64,000 bases of DNA, taken from positions 12,224,044 to 12,288,043 of the forward strand of contig NC_044507.1 of the NCBI RefSeq assembly GCF_902362185.1. The letters run 5' to 3'. The first letter of the stretch is position 1. Each line of letters begins with the position of its first letter. This document shows positions 23,526 through 34,418 of this stretch, in pieces. The notes beneath the pieces were generated by a model, which was given only the letters and a program-made list of their open reading frames with translations, did not search any database and had not been told where the DNA came from. The stretch comes from Chanos chanos. Taxonomy: Eukaryota > Chordata > Actinopteri > Gonorynchiformes > Chanidae. Position numbers and translations under genes: made by a program.

Positions 23526-26500
23526 CACACAAAGGGAAACACACAAAGTCTTCACCACTGAGGGAAACAAGCAATCCCCGCAGCTTTACGGGATTAAGAC
23601 TAAGAACTCAACTTCTTCTGAAGAGAATCAGTTGGGGAATCAATGGGAAAGAGAGGGCAAAGTAAGAAGAGCCAAATTAGAGCAGAGAATAGATTATGCA
23701 GTTAGTAGTCAGTTAGTTAGAGAAAGCTGAACAGGGATAGAGAGTAACATTTGAAGAGGCAGACATTCTAAGACTGTTGAGGAAAACAACCACCGCACTG
23801 GAAGCTTCAGCTTCCATTCCAAGTAAGATTTCAGGAAAACTGAGAATTCTCTTCGATTCCCATGTAAGGCCTTGCTCCCTTCCCTATGACATCAATGCTG
23901 GATTCTCCTGGAATAGCGGCACTGACCTCTGCTCCTCCTCCATTTCTTCCTCAGTCATCCTCTTCTCAAACTTGGTGGTCCTCTTCTTGCCGGCCTTGAC
24001 CTTTGGGGTCTCCCCTTCCTCAGGGGCTGCTGCCACATCTGAAGGTCGAGGAGGAACAGGGTATTAATGTCGACGTTCGGCGACGGCCGTCAGACAGGCG
24101 AAAAGTCTTACAAGCTTAGTCCCTGCTGGGCGCAGACTGCCCCAGATTAATGTCCAGGTCTGACCTGACATAGAAGCTTGATCCACTACCAAGCATTTTC
24201 CAGGATCACTGGTTCAATTTATAGTATGACCTCTTGTGCTGGCCAGTTCACTGAACAGTAATACAGTGATTTGTAGTTCTGTGAGATGGTCTTTAAAAAT
24301 AAAGAGAACATAAAATAGAGCAACTGTGTGCTTAAGCTGTGAGGCTATACATTTTTAAGTGTATTTTTTTAGGTTAATTTATTGACTTATTATGTAATTG
24401 ATTTTTGTTTCATTTATAAGTACTCTGAACCCTGTGTGCAGAGTTTTGCTTACAGGTTGTGCAATAAAATAGACAAATGTATGTCACAATTTCCAGTTTG
24501 TCCTCAGACAAATCAATCCATTTGCTCTAGGTCTCATCAATAGCACCTGAAAGTACTTGTTAAAAATGTCTACTATAACATCAAATGCAATGTTGACTGA
24601 AAAAAACCCCACATTGATATCTGTAAGAAATTCATGATCCACATGAATCATTTTTAACAAAACATATTTGAATTTCTATTCACCATAGAAAGGCTGTCTG
24701 GCAAGTTTTGCCCTGAAACAAAGATCCCATAAAAGAGTTTCCAAGATGTTGCTTTACTTAGAAAAGGTTTAATCTAATATTAGCTTTTATCAAAGGACAG
24801 AAAAAAAATGGGTGCCTTATCTCATTTTCTGTCTGCTTTGCCCAGTCCTGTCTTAGACCCAGCCGTACTGGGGTGAAAACTAACTTTATTGGTTTTTCCC
24901 AGAATTAGGTTATCTCTGGTGCACACCCACAAGTGACGTTAGGTTGCAAACATCACCGCTTTCTGATATTCAGAGCACAGCAAGCGCATGCTGCTTGGAA
25001 AACAAAGCAGGCATCTGAAAAACAACCAGTTACACATGAGCGAATATAACCACAGATCCCTAAGGCACAAAGCTCTTGAGTACATATATGTGCTTATGTG
25101 CATGTGCATGTGTGTGTGTGTGTGTGTGTGTCTCCATGTCCCCTTGTGGTCCTAATGTATCTGTGAGCACTTGGAGCTCAGTCCAGGAGACAATGGTTGA
25201 GCTGCAGTCTCAGAGCTTTGCTCCAGTAATGGCCAGAGGGGAGAAACACAAGCAGAAAAAGACCAGAATACAAGATGGTGGCAGACCTTAATACATTTTA
25301 AGCATTTCTAATAAGAAGAGGATGATGTGCCCACAGCAGAGTGAGAGAAGGCTTTGAGCTGGGCCCAATTCTTTAGTGAATTAAATCAGATGTGTCAGTA
25401 TGTAACAATCCCAGATGTGTTAATAATGGTGGTATTTGTTATGGAACCATTTAAAGGCTGGACAGCATTACAGTGTGAGGCAAGCTTGATGGCTGAAGAC
25501 AGCATGCCAGGGCATATGAAATGAGGGAGCACCAGTCAGTTATACAGACTGAATTTGAAATCTTGTAGGATTTGATATTAGTTTTGCCTTAGTTTGCATT
25601 CATCAGTTTACAGGTTCGAAACATTTTTTTTAAAAAAAGGGAAAATTCAAGCCAACTATACTACGCTGTTACTGAGCATTGAGAATAATAACAGCTCTTC
25701 AAGATAAGAAATTACATTGGCTCAAAGGTCTACACTCCTACAGGAGAGCTGAATGAAGGCTGTGTATGCTAACAATGGAACTGTGTCACCATCTACGCTA
25801 CAATTGTTCCATTGTGTGGATGGCTGAGTGACAGTGATAGAGTGACATACCATTATGCTCTACAGTCTCCGGAACAGCTTCTGGAACAGCTTCTAGCACG
25901 GGTTCTGGCACAGGTTCTGAGACAGGTTCTGAGACAGGTTCTGAGACAGGTTCTGAGACAGGTTCAGGGACAGGTTCAGGGACAGGCTCTGAAGCTGGTT
26001 CAATCACTGGGATTGGCTCTGGTTCGGGAGCTGGTACCTCCACTGGTTCAGGCACAGGCTCGGGGATGGGAACTTCTTCTGGGACAGAGGCTGGGATGGG
26101 TTCTGGGATGGGCTCCTCGACGTGAACAGGTTCAGGGGCGAGCTCAGGAACAGGTTCAGGGGCGGGTTCAGGGGCTGGCTATGGAGAGAAGTGGAAAACC
26201 GAGGAAAGAAATAAAATATGAGAGATTAGGTCAGAAGAAAAAAGTTAATTCAGATACAAAACAATTATAATGGGGTATAAGCTATGTGCTCAAACTGTAG
26301 CAGCAAAATCAAGGAAAATCAAGATATACTGCAAAGTAAATGCTAACTCATTGTAGTCTGAAGACTAGTTATGTAGTAATGAGCACTTATTAATAAACAA
26401 CGGGCCTGGGATGTTTCTTTCCACCTCAAGAGGTTGCTGAAGCAATCGACCGTCCTACTTAATTGTCACACCTTATGGCATGGATAGCTTGCCCAAAAGT

Positions 26501-27795
26501 TGAGCTACAAGCTTAGCCTCTCTACTGGATACTACTGATCCTTCATAAAGACATGTACACCACTGCTAATTCTCTACATTCACGGTACAGCCCTGCTGAG
26601 TGTACAACATGAGTGACAGCTGTCACACACAGCCTGAAACTGCTTCCTTGTTCAGCAACCTCCTCTTCATCAAACACCTGTCTGAGACACAAGAACAAAG
26701 CCTACCCCCCCCCCCCCCCCCCCATCTTAGTGCTTACTCTGGATCTCTCCCTGGCTATGACAGCTCAGAACCTGTCTGTTGGGCAGTAGACTGAGGTCCC
26801 AGTCACACCAGTTAGGCTATCAGTGACACAGTCTGCAGGAGGAAGTGCCTGTCTCCACCTCTTGTCCAGTGCTGAGTGAATAACCATAGCAACTCTTTTT
26901 TTTCGCCCCCCTTTGTTTGGTGTGCCATTTATTTAAAGGCAGTCGCAACTACTTTGTTTCTATGCAAGAGTTCTTTGGTTTGAGTGCAGGGTGAGATGGT
27001 GGTAGGAGCAAACCACGGAAAATCAGTCCCTCCAGTTGCTGTTTTTGCCATACTGGAGGTAGGAGGACTCAAAGGGCACTGGTTTGTGTAGATTTTTTTT
27101 TGGATAACTACAAAAGGTTTGGGCGCTGATCCTCAGACCACGGCTAAAAACACAAGCCAGTCACATTTTGTTTTCGTAGCAACAGAAAGTTGAGCACAAG
27201 TTTTGATGTTCCTCGGTTTGCCATTACTTGACAGTTAGTCACTACGATCCTGATATTTCTTGTAGCGGAAATGAGCTGTAGGAGTCTGGCTTGTTCAGAA
27301 GTACTCCCTTGAAGACCATAACAGAGGAAAGCGGATCCGAAGGCTTAATAGACCATACTGATTTGCAGAGTGATAAAAAAAAAAAAACATTTGTGGTCTC
27401 AGATTTACCCCTACAAACGTTGCTGCTTTACATGTGGAGAACATGAACATAAAGTTACCCCAAGAAAGTAAAAACCTAAGGTGGTTTCTGACAGTTAAGT
27501 TTGCAGAAATTTAGGTTTCTTTTGCTGGGAAAGAATACTCATGTGAGGATTTGAGCTCCCAGACAAGAAGTGATGAACTAACAAAACTAACTGAACAGAC
27601 AGGGGTCACTTCAGCAGATGCCTGCTTATGGGATAGCTTAACAAAATGGCCTTAGTGAAACAGCTCTGGCTGTCTATTGGAGCGGACTTCACTGCCAAAG
27701 GCGTTTTGGCAACAACTGCAAACTAACTGGCCGATGGAATAGAGACTGTATTCTGTATTCTGTATTACACAAATGTCCAAGCTATTCCTGCTCAC

Positions 27796-27826
<31 letters not shown>

Positions 27827-28767
27827 TTCTAATGCTTTAAGCCTCTGACTAACTGACCTGCATCACTGGCATGGCATCCATTTAGTGGCACGATCAGCAG
27901 CTGCCCTGCCCGTCTGTGAGATCCAGGGCAGTTATTCATGATAACACTTTAGTACAAACAGATGAAGATACTAAATTCACATTGTCAGTAAGAACCAACA
28001 CAATGGGAGTACTTAACAAAACAGATACAGTCGTGGTGCTCACGGTACTCAGCCGTGGACTTTACTACGCTGTCATAATTTATGCACATCATTATCTTCT
28101 TATGCCAATGACCATACTTCCTCTTTACTGGCAGTTCTTGATATGTTGCCCTGACCTGTTTTGACTCCAAAAATGAGTCAGAGGATTAAGAGCAGCTTGT
28201 ACAGGATTCAGTGCCATGCCGAGAAACAGCCAGGCTATTACCTCCTCTCACCATTTACAAAGCGCCGCTAACTTTTGACTGTGTTAAAAACACGGCACAT
28301 CAGAGCTGCCTGCTGTTCCGCTTCCTTTCTTAGCACAGTAAGACAGAACGGTTTGGATGAGTGCTGTTCATATGAATTAATGTATTTCCTTCTTTAATAT
28401 GGAGGTTTTTAATGTCACTTTTGGCTTTGGAAAAGTAAATGAAAACCTGGGCTTTATGAGAACACAAGGGAACTGGATAGGCCAAACTGGGGGGAATGGT
28501 GAAAATAAATGACTAAAAAAAGAGCTTTAATCTAACAAATGCTTCGGGAAGGCTTTCTTACTGATGGATTTCCACCTCACACGGAAATGTAGTGACATAT
28601 TGAGTATTGCTGCAATTGTAGTTACAGCCTCTATGCACACTGTCTGATACTGAGTATTACTGTAATTGTAGTGACAGTCTCTATGCACACCCTCTGATCA
28701 GACACGTGTTTCTCCTTCCATGCTTGTCTTTCATAGATTGCTGTTAGAAGCTTTCAGGACCCCATTG

Positions 28768-28799
<32 letters not shown>

Positions 28800-31700
28800 G
28801 CGGTGGGCCAAAACATCCACAGTGGCATAGACTGTCCTTGTCTCATTCACAACTGCCTGCCCCCTCTGTTTCTCTTCATTCACAATAGGACTTTGTTTCA
28901 AACTGCTGCTCAGCGCAATCTCTCCTCCCCAATTATTTCCCATTGCACGCCTGGAACGCCACGGAGATAGCTGTGCCCAGTTCTTGGGATCATCAAGATA
29001 AGACCAAAGATAGGATTATGCTCTGGGTCTGCCTACTGTGACTAGTGAGAGAGCTTTCTGTTACAGAGTCAAAGGCAACACCACTGCTAATAAATTTGTC
29101 TAAACTGGACTCCTGCATAATACATAATTCTATAATATCTCTGTTTCCCTGCTTCCCATTAAAGCTCTCTTTTATTCACAAAAACATTTAAAAACTTTAA
29201 ATGGACTGTGGTCACTTAACTGAAATGCTAACGTAAGGTAAAATCAACACTTTTGCAGTAGTTTTCTCTTTGGTAAAAGAAAAGTGATACTTATTTGTGG
29301 TGAATCTGTGTGCTAAAACCTCAGATTGTTTGCAAACATAAAATGCATCGCCTGTCAAAACATACACAAAATCGCATACTGTTTCTTGTCTTCAACTCTG
29401 CAATTGGCCAGCCTCTGAAAGTGGAAAGTTTCTCTCTCTCCCTTTCTTTCTCGCTCGCTCTCTCTCTCTCTCTCTCTCAGGAGCAAGGAGCCATTCCATT
29501 CCAACAGAGTGAATCACTGGGCATTTAGGGTAGTGTTGTCCAACATGGCCAAAAAAGACCACAAAATCCAAGTTTTCAAATTACAGTGAGTCACTAAAAG
29601 GGAGAAGATCCAAGAGATAATGTACCTCGATCCAAAAATAACATTCCTCAGACTAGAGGTTGGTTGAGAAACTGCTAATACCTGCTTTGTGCTGAACCAC
29701 ACAAGGTGCCCACTACAAGCTTAATCTGTCAATAGACACAAAGCATGTACATATACACTAGTATTTCAGTCTGGAGTAGTTCACCTACACCAATATACTA
29801 CTAACACTATGCTATCATTTAAACAGTTTTTAAGAGACAAGACAAGTAGCAGGAGAGGGAAATTCCAAGATGGCGAGGTCAGAGGAAAACTTGACCAATC
29901 AGCAAGCGACCGGACAAATTCCAGTCGCACGCTACTGTTAGGAGGAGGTTGTCGGCTGCCTGAGAACACAGAAAGGAGGAGGAATGTCTCTGTGTATTCA
30001 GCACTTGTCTCTGCTTAGTATGTATAACACTCAGTGTGACTGGCCTTGGATAACCAAAGCAGTTTAGCCTCAGTCGAGATTCACGGACAACATGTAATTT
30101 GTCCAAAATGCATTTGAAGAAGGCAAACACGGCAAACATGTACACATGTCAGGACTGGTCAGTCACACAGAAATATGCTGAAGAGGAATTTTTTTTGGGG
30201 GTGGGGGGTCATTTGCTTGCTAAAAGCCTATATAGTGTTGACTTGCTCTCAGCTGCCCCTCAGAGGAGAGCAGCTTGCTACAGCTGTTCCGTATGTGTAT
30301 GTGTGTCTCCCTCTCTCCCATGAGCATGCATTGCCATGTAAGGAGGGCCCCAGACCCACAAAAAAAGCAAACTTTCAGAGGGGAGATTTGAAGAGAGATA
30401 GAGAGCTGGATTCTTTTTGATTGGGTGACAGAAAGAGAATGTAGATTCATCTTTTGTAATACTGTTAGACATCAGATAATAACAATGAACCTGAACCTTT
30501 AGTTCTAAGGATGACAATGGACACCACTGCCCCAAAACAGCAGTAACCATGGCACTAAAATCAAAGTGCATACCTCTAGATCTTCGTCTTCAAGAACGCT
30601 TTTTAAAAAGGATTTCTGTCCTCTCAGAACTTCAAAATTTAATCTTTCGGCAAACACTTGGGATTTAGAAAATACTTTCCAGCATATCTGGGCAGCATTT
30701 GCACATGCAAAACCAAACGCTGTCCCTATCCAAAAAACCTGAGCAAAGTCGAGGTTTATACCAATGGTTTTTGGAGCCACATTGAAGCTTCAACCAGATC
30801 TGGCAGTATCTGTATAAATATCCCAAATCTTTGAGTTTAGGCATGTCCAGCCGATGGGCTAAACACAGGAAGAGAGCAATTCATAAAAGGCAGTTTATCC
30901 ATCATGAAGTCATTAGTTACACTCAGTGTGAATTTACATTTGGACGCAAGTATATTCAAATAACTGACACGTACCACAGTCACAAGCCTGAGAGCAAAGA
31001 ATAGTGAAATTCAATCCAGAAGCACTGAGTGCCAACTCATCGTTTTCTTTTTTCTGTGCTGGGGAAAAAAAGGTCAAGAGAGAGGTATAGAGAGAGCGAG
31101 AGAGAGACAGCGAAGGGAGAGAAAGAAACCCGAGAGTGGTGTGTTACAAGCGAACATGCCATGCACATATGTTGAAAGGTCGAGGAGCCAGAAAGGGGAA
31201 AGGGCATTTTGCATGAACAGTTTGGAGGAGGGGGATTGAGCAAGGGGGTGGGGGGTGGGGGTTGGGGTTATAGATCTCGAGGTGGACAGGTGGAGCAGAC
31301 AGAGGTGGGCACTCTTAGCTATCAATCAAAGTGTACTCCGCAAGAGCGTAACTGTTGCGCGTTTGTGCACATGTAGGTAAGAGAGACGCGAATAGCAGGA
31401 GCGGGTCAAAGGTCACCCAGTACCTTGGCAACCGACACATACCACCAGCAGAGTGCTCTCATAGCTTTTACAATGTCAATAAATCTCAGCTCAAAGTTGA
31501 TGTCTGGGTGTGAGGCCCATGTTTAATATTTGGGAAAAGTTTTGTAGCGTTTAAAAGACCCTTATGCTTTGTGTGCCCTGAAAGAGATTTTGACTTTCAG
31601 TCAGGTACGTGCTTTTGCTAATCTCTTCAGAGTAACTCTGCTTGTGATAATTTGGTCCCAAGACACATTGAGAACCAGTAGAAACAAAATCTGCTTTGCA

Positions 31701-31892
31701 AACCTTACATAATGACATGTAATAGAGAACAGAAGGGGGCCTGGGGTGTGGGTGTGGTTATACCATACACAGCACTGAGATACACAGGATTCACAGGAGC
31801 AGTAGCAGTTTCTAAGCCCACATAGGCAAACACAGTTGAGAGGTGAGATTTTCAAGAGTGTGTGTGTGTGTATGTGTATGTGTGTGAGTGTG

Positions 31893-31930
<38 letters not shown>

Positions 31931-34418
31931 AGTGGGGGTGGGGGGTTTAGGCAGAAATACAAGCAGCAGCACAGGAAGAAGCCAGGGAAAGAAATTCCAG
32001 AGCTCCCAGATGCGGCTGTGCACAGTTTTCTTATTCCTCCCTCGCTCACAAACCACATATTCTGAAACATAATACTTGGGTTCTAGAACCACATAAAATA
32101 AATGAAATAGAACAGCAGTTATGGAAAACCTCGGAATCTAGCTACTGTTATCTGGTCATCTTTTTGTCTTTGCAAAACTAAGACATCTGCATACTCTTGT
32201 TTTAAGTCAAGTTTTTTTGTATTCAAAAGTGACTATAGTGCTGTTTCTTGAAAGGTAGAGCCAAATGAACCATCATACACTGAACTGCTGAGTCCAGAGG
32301 AGTTAAAACACTAAAGGTGTCCAAGACTCAGGACAGTGCAAGTCTACCACTCTGACTGGCCTCTGAAATTTGGCTTTACCCCATTAGCTTTGTCAGTGTG
32401 CTTTCAAAGCCCTCTGGGGCATTGCTCTCGCTTGGTGCAGCCTTTCCTCGCAGGCGAAGGAGAGAAAGAAAAGAATTCTTCTAATAGTAACAGAGGAGGG
32501 GAGCAGAACAAGAGACTCTCTGTCTCAGAGAGACAGAGAGCACAAAAATTCTCCTGTCTCTCACAATGACCAAACACACAGGTTTTTTTTCCTGTCACTG
32601 TTTGATAAAACAGCCAGCTCTTAAGTGACACTTTAGCCCTAAAGCCTATTTTCTGTCATAGAACTGAAAGTGGATTGGTAGGGGGTTACAGAGGCTAAAA
32701 CTATGCTAGAGACCTGACTGTAGCACAGCACTGACACTGTCAAAACAGGTGGACTTAAGTCATAAAAAGAAACTGTCTCCTTCTACCAATCAAAGGCAAT
32801 GGCAAAACCTACCTCTATTCATTGTAATGGACAGTGGACCGATGTTTGTGAGTTCAAGCCAAGAATGGATGTCCACCATGTTTAATTTGAAGGTGTCCCC
32901 AATCAGTCTATACCAGTTTGGCTTGACTGAACAAAGAATCAAACACTGCTCGAGCCTTACTGCCTAACCATCGGTTTCAAACTCACCAAAGCAGATAGGG
33001 GAGTCTGTTCCTCTCCCCTACAGCCTCAACAAGACAAACAAACATGTCACACAATACATACTACAGATTTAATCACAGTGTGTGCATGTATGTTTGTATA
33101 TATAGAACCCATATACATTGTAATGTATTTAACATGTGTATATGTGCATTACTTTCGTTTGAGTCTAGATATAGTGTGTCTCTGCAGTAAATTCTTCGTG
33201 ATATCTTTGCGTCTCCCCTTACAGCCACTTCGGGCACATTCTTAGTGAAGTCGAGAGGCTTTGAAAGAGCTTTTACCGAAAAGGGCGAAGGCTCTTACAT
33301 TTACAATCCGCGTTCTGCACACAGATGAATATTATTTAAAATACCCGTGTGGATTCCAGGGCGTGTACGGTTTTTGATATGTGCAGTGAGATAGATGGAT
33401 CTATTTTGATCCAGCTGTGTTTCAATGCACAGTTAAAAAAAAAGTATTGTCACGCTGCAAACTCTTCAGTCATTACATATAAAAACAACTATTTTGCTTC
33501 ATCAGAGGAGGTCAATTGGACCATCGATTTTTCGCTCTAAACTAAGGCATGGAAAGGGAATATGTCTTTCTCGGCACATTAAGTGAGGTTTACAAGGCAA
33601 CGCGACTACTGCGGTTAACGCTGTGCAGTCATTGTAGTATTCACAGTCATATTCTTATTAGCTACCCAAGCTCGTACAATATTTGAATGGGTACCTAAAA
33701 TGACTCTCTTCGATACAGGCTACTTTATGTTCATATCCTCTTAGTAGAGTTTCCTAAGACAACTCTTCAGAAGGGGGGTGTGCCTCTCTGCGAGCGCTAC
33801 TCCAGCTCTGCTTACATGAAACGGAGACACAGTACCCTACATTTGCCTGGCATCTCGCTCCAAATCTTAATTAAGCCTGGACGGCGTCCCAGTGCTCTTT
33901 CTCCATCTCTGAACCAATTAGCAAAGGTTTGCGAATTACGAGATTTGCAGGTACTGTGAGGCCAACCAGAACTAGAAATTAGGGTACTCTGTGTTCTGTC
34001 GGGGGAAAAAAAATCACCTTTTGTACAACACAAAGAACAGCGTGTGCTCTATGCGTCTTACCTGTACTTCAGGCTCTTGCTTAGCTGGAGCGACTTCTGC
34101 CTCAATAACGGGGTGTTCTTCCACGACTCGAGTCTCCTCAACAACTGGGGGCACGACGACAGGCTCCTCTTTTTTCTCTTCTTTCACGACAACTTCAGCT
34201 TTCACCTCAGGCTCTTTGCGTTCGACCACTGGTGCAGGCACTGGGCGCTCCACTTTGGGTTGGTAGTACTCTGGCACACGCTCCGCGGGCTTACTTTTTT
34301 CAGGCTTCTTCTGTGGCTTCTTTGCAGCAGGTTTCTTAGCGAACAGTGTCGCTCCAACGATTATAGCGATAATCGTAAAGAAAAGTGCTGATAATATTAT
34401 AGGCGCGTCAATAGCCAT
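17717..34418 (-). CDS. mxra7: matrix-remodelling-associated protein 7 (MXRA7), complete, with expanded PEPV repeat exon
   Basis: Four coding exons: 34062-34418, 25851-26178, 23927-24038 and 17717-17831. Phases agree and give 303 residues against 204 in human. Residues about 6-26 (start [20 protein letters not shown]) are a single N-terminal membrane segment. A Lys/Pro/Glu/Val-rich region follows, [17 protein letters not shown] and onward. Exon 2 (109 residues) is almost entirely Pro-Glu-Pro-Val and Ser-Glu-Pro-Val repeats. The conserved C-terminus reads [11 protein letters not shown] / [10 protein letters not shown] / ENQETFGEV / [12 protein letters not shown], matching human MXRA7 residue for residue over much of its length (MTKEELEEEQR, QLAAIFKLMK, ETFGEMSDGDVQEQL). 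Human MXRA7 neighbours JMJD6 in the same orientation, as here. Its function is poorly known: a membrane-anchored protein linked to matrix remodelling and inflammation. The acidic, repetitive middle is where length differs from mammals. Family identity is secure from the C-terminus and synteny. Confidence 0.9.
22441..22472. repeat. (CT)n microsatellite
   Basis: Pure CT repeat in mxra7 intron 3. Confidence 0.9.
23423..23530. repeat. (CA)n cluster
   Basis: Imperfect CA repeats with a tgcgcgcgcac core in mxra7 intron 3. Confidence 0.9.
24039..25850 (-). other. mxra7: mxra7 intron 2
   Basis: Intron of 1.8 kb bounded by donor gtatgt at 25850 and acceptor cttcag at 24039. It contains a (TG)n tract at 25100-25131 and nothing else that I recognise. 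Confidence 0.7.
25869..25998 (-). repeat. in-frame 12-bp minisatellite inside mxra7 exon 2
   Basis: On the plus strand the unit ggttctgagaca occurs four times without change, flanked by variants (ggttcagggaca, ggttctggcaca). Each unit encodes four residues (Pro-Val-Ser-Glu or Pro-Val-Pro-Glu) on the minus strand, so gain or loss of units keeps frame. Less regular copies continue up to about 26170. A pattern like this is expected to vary in length between individuals. Confidence 0.85.
26705..26723 (+). repeat. 19-base C homopolymer
   Basis: Uninterrupted C run on plus, a G run in the mxra7 transcript, 530 bp upstream (minus sense) of the repeat exon. Confidence 0.85.
27801..27827. repeat. (TG)n microsatellite
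   Basis: Pure TG repeat in mxra7 intron 1. Confidence 0.9.
28601..28700. repeat. 50-bp tandem duplication, two diverged copies
   Basis: Copies at 28601-28650 and 28651-28700 both start tgagtatt and share gtaattgtag-like and tctatgcacac blocks with a few substitutions. It lies in mxra7 intron 1. No function is visible. Confidence 0.75.
28771..28799. repeat. (TG)n microsatellite
   Basis: Pure TG repeat in mxra7 intron 1, 70 bp after the 50-bp tandem duplication. Confidence 0.9.
31858..31930. repeat. (TG)n cluster
   Basis: TG repeat with tatg and gagtg interruptions; creates long but low-complexity open frames on the minus strand. Confidence 0.9.

Larger units (their letters stand above)
17832..23926 (-). 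other. mxra7: mxra7 intron 3
   Basis: Six kilobases between mxra7 coding exons 3 and 4. No conserved exon was recognised on either strand. It holds (CT)n at 22441-22472, a long (CA)n cluster at 23423-23530 and A-rich tracts. Open frames such as the 116-codon one through the CA cluster are low-complexity. Confidence 0.6.
26179..34061 (-). other. mxra7: mxra7 intron 1
   Basis: A 7.9-kb intron between the membrane-anchor exon and the repeat exon. It contains a C19 homopolymer, several TG tracts, a two-copy 50-bp tandem duplication (28601-28700), a YY1/NF-Y-like motif pair (29867-29902) and a protein-like open frame with a donor at 30574, each listed separately. No homologous exon was recognised. 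Confidence 0.6.

Noticed and set aside
25812-26270. 152-codon plus-strand frame over the mxra7 repeat
   Set aside because: Antisense shadow of the repeat exon; a 12-bp repeat free of stops stays open in several frames.
31601-32092. 163-codon minus-strand frame in mxra7 intron 1
   Set aside because: Its core is a TG repeat read as His-Thr; the flanks resemble nothing known.
34044-34391. 115-codon plus-strand frame
   Set aside because: Antisense shadow of mxra7 exon 1.
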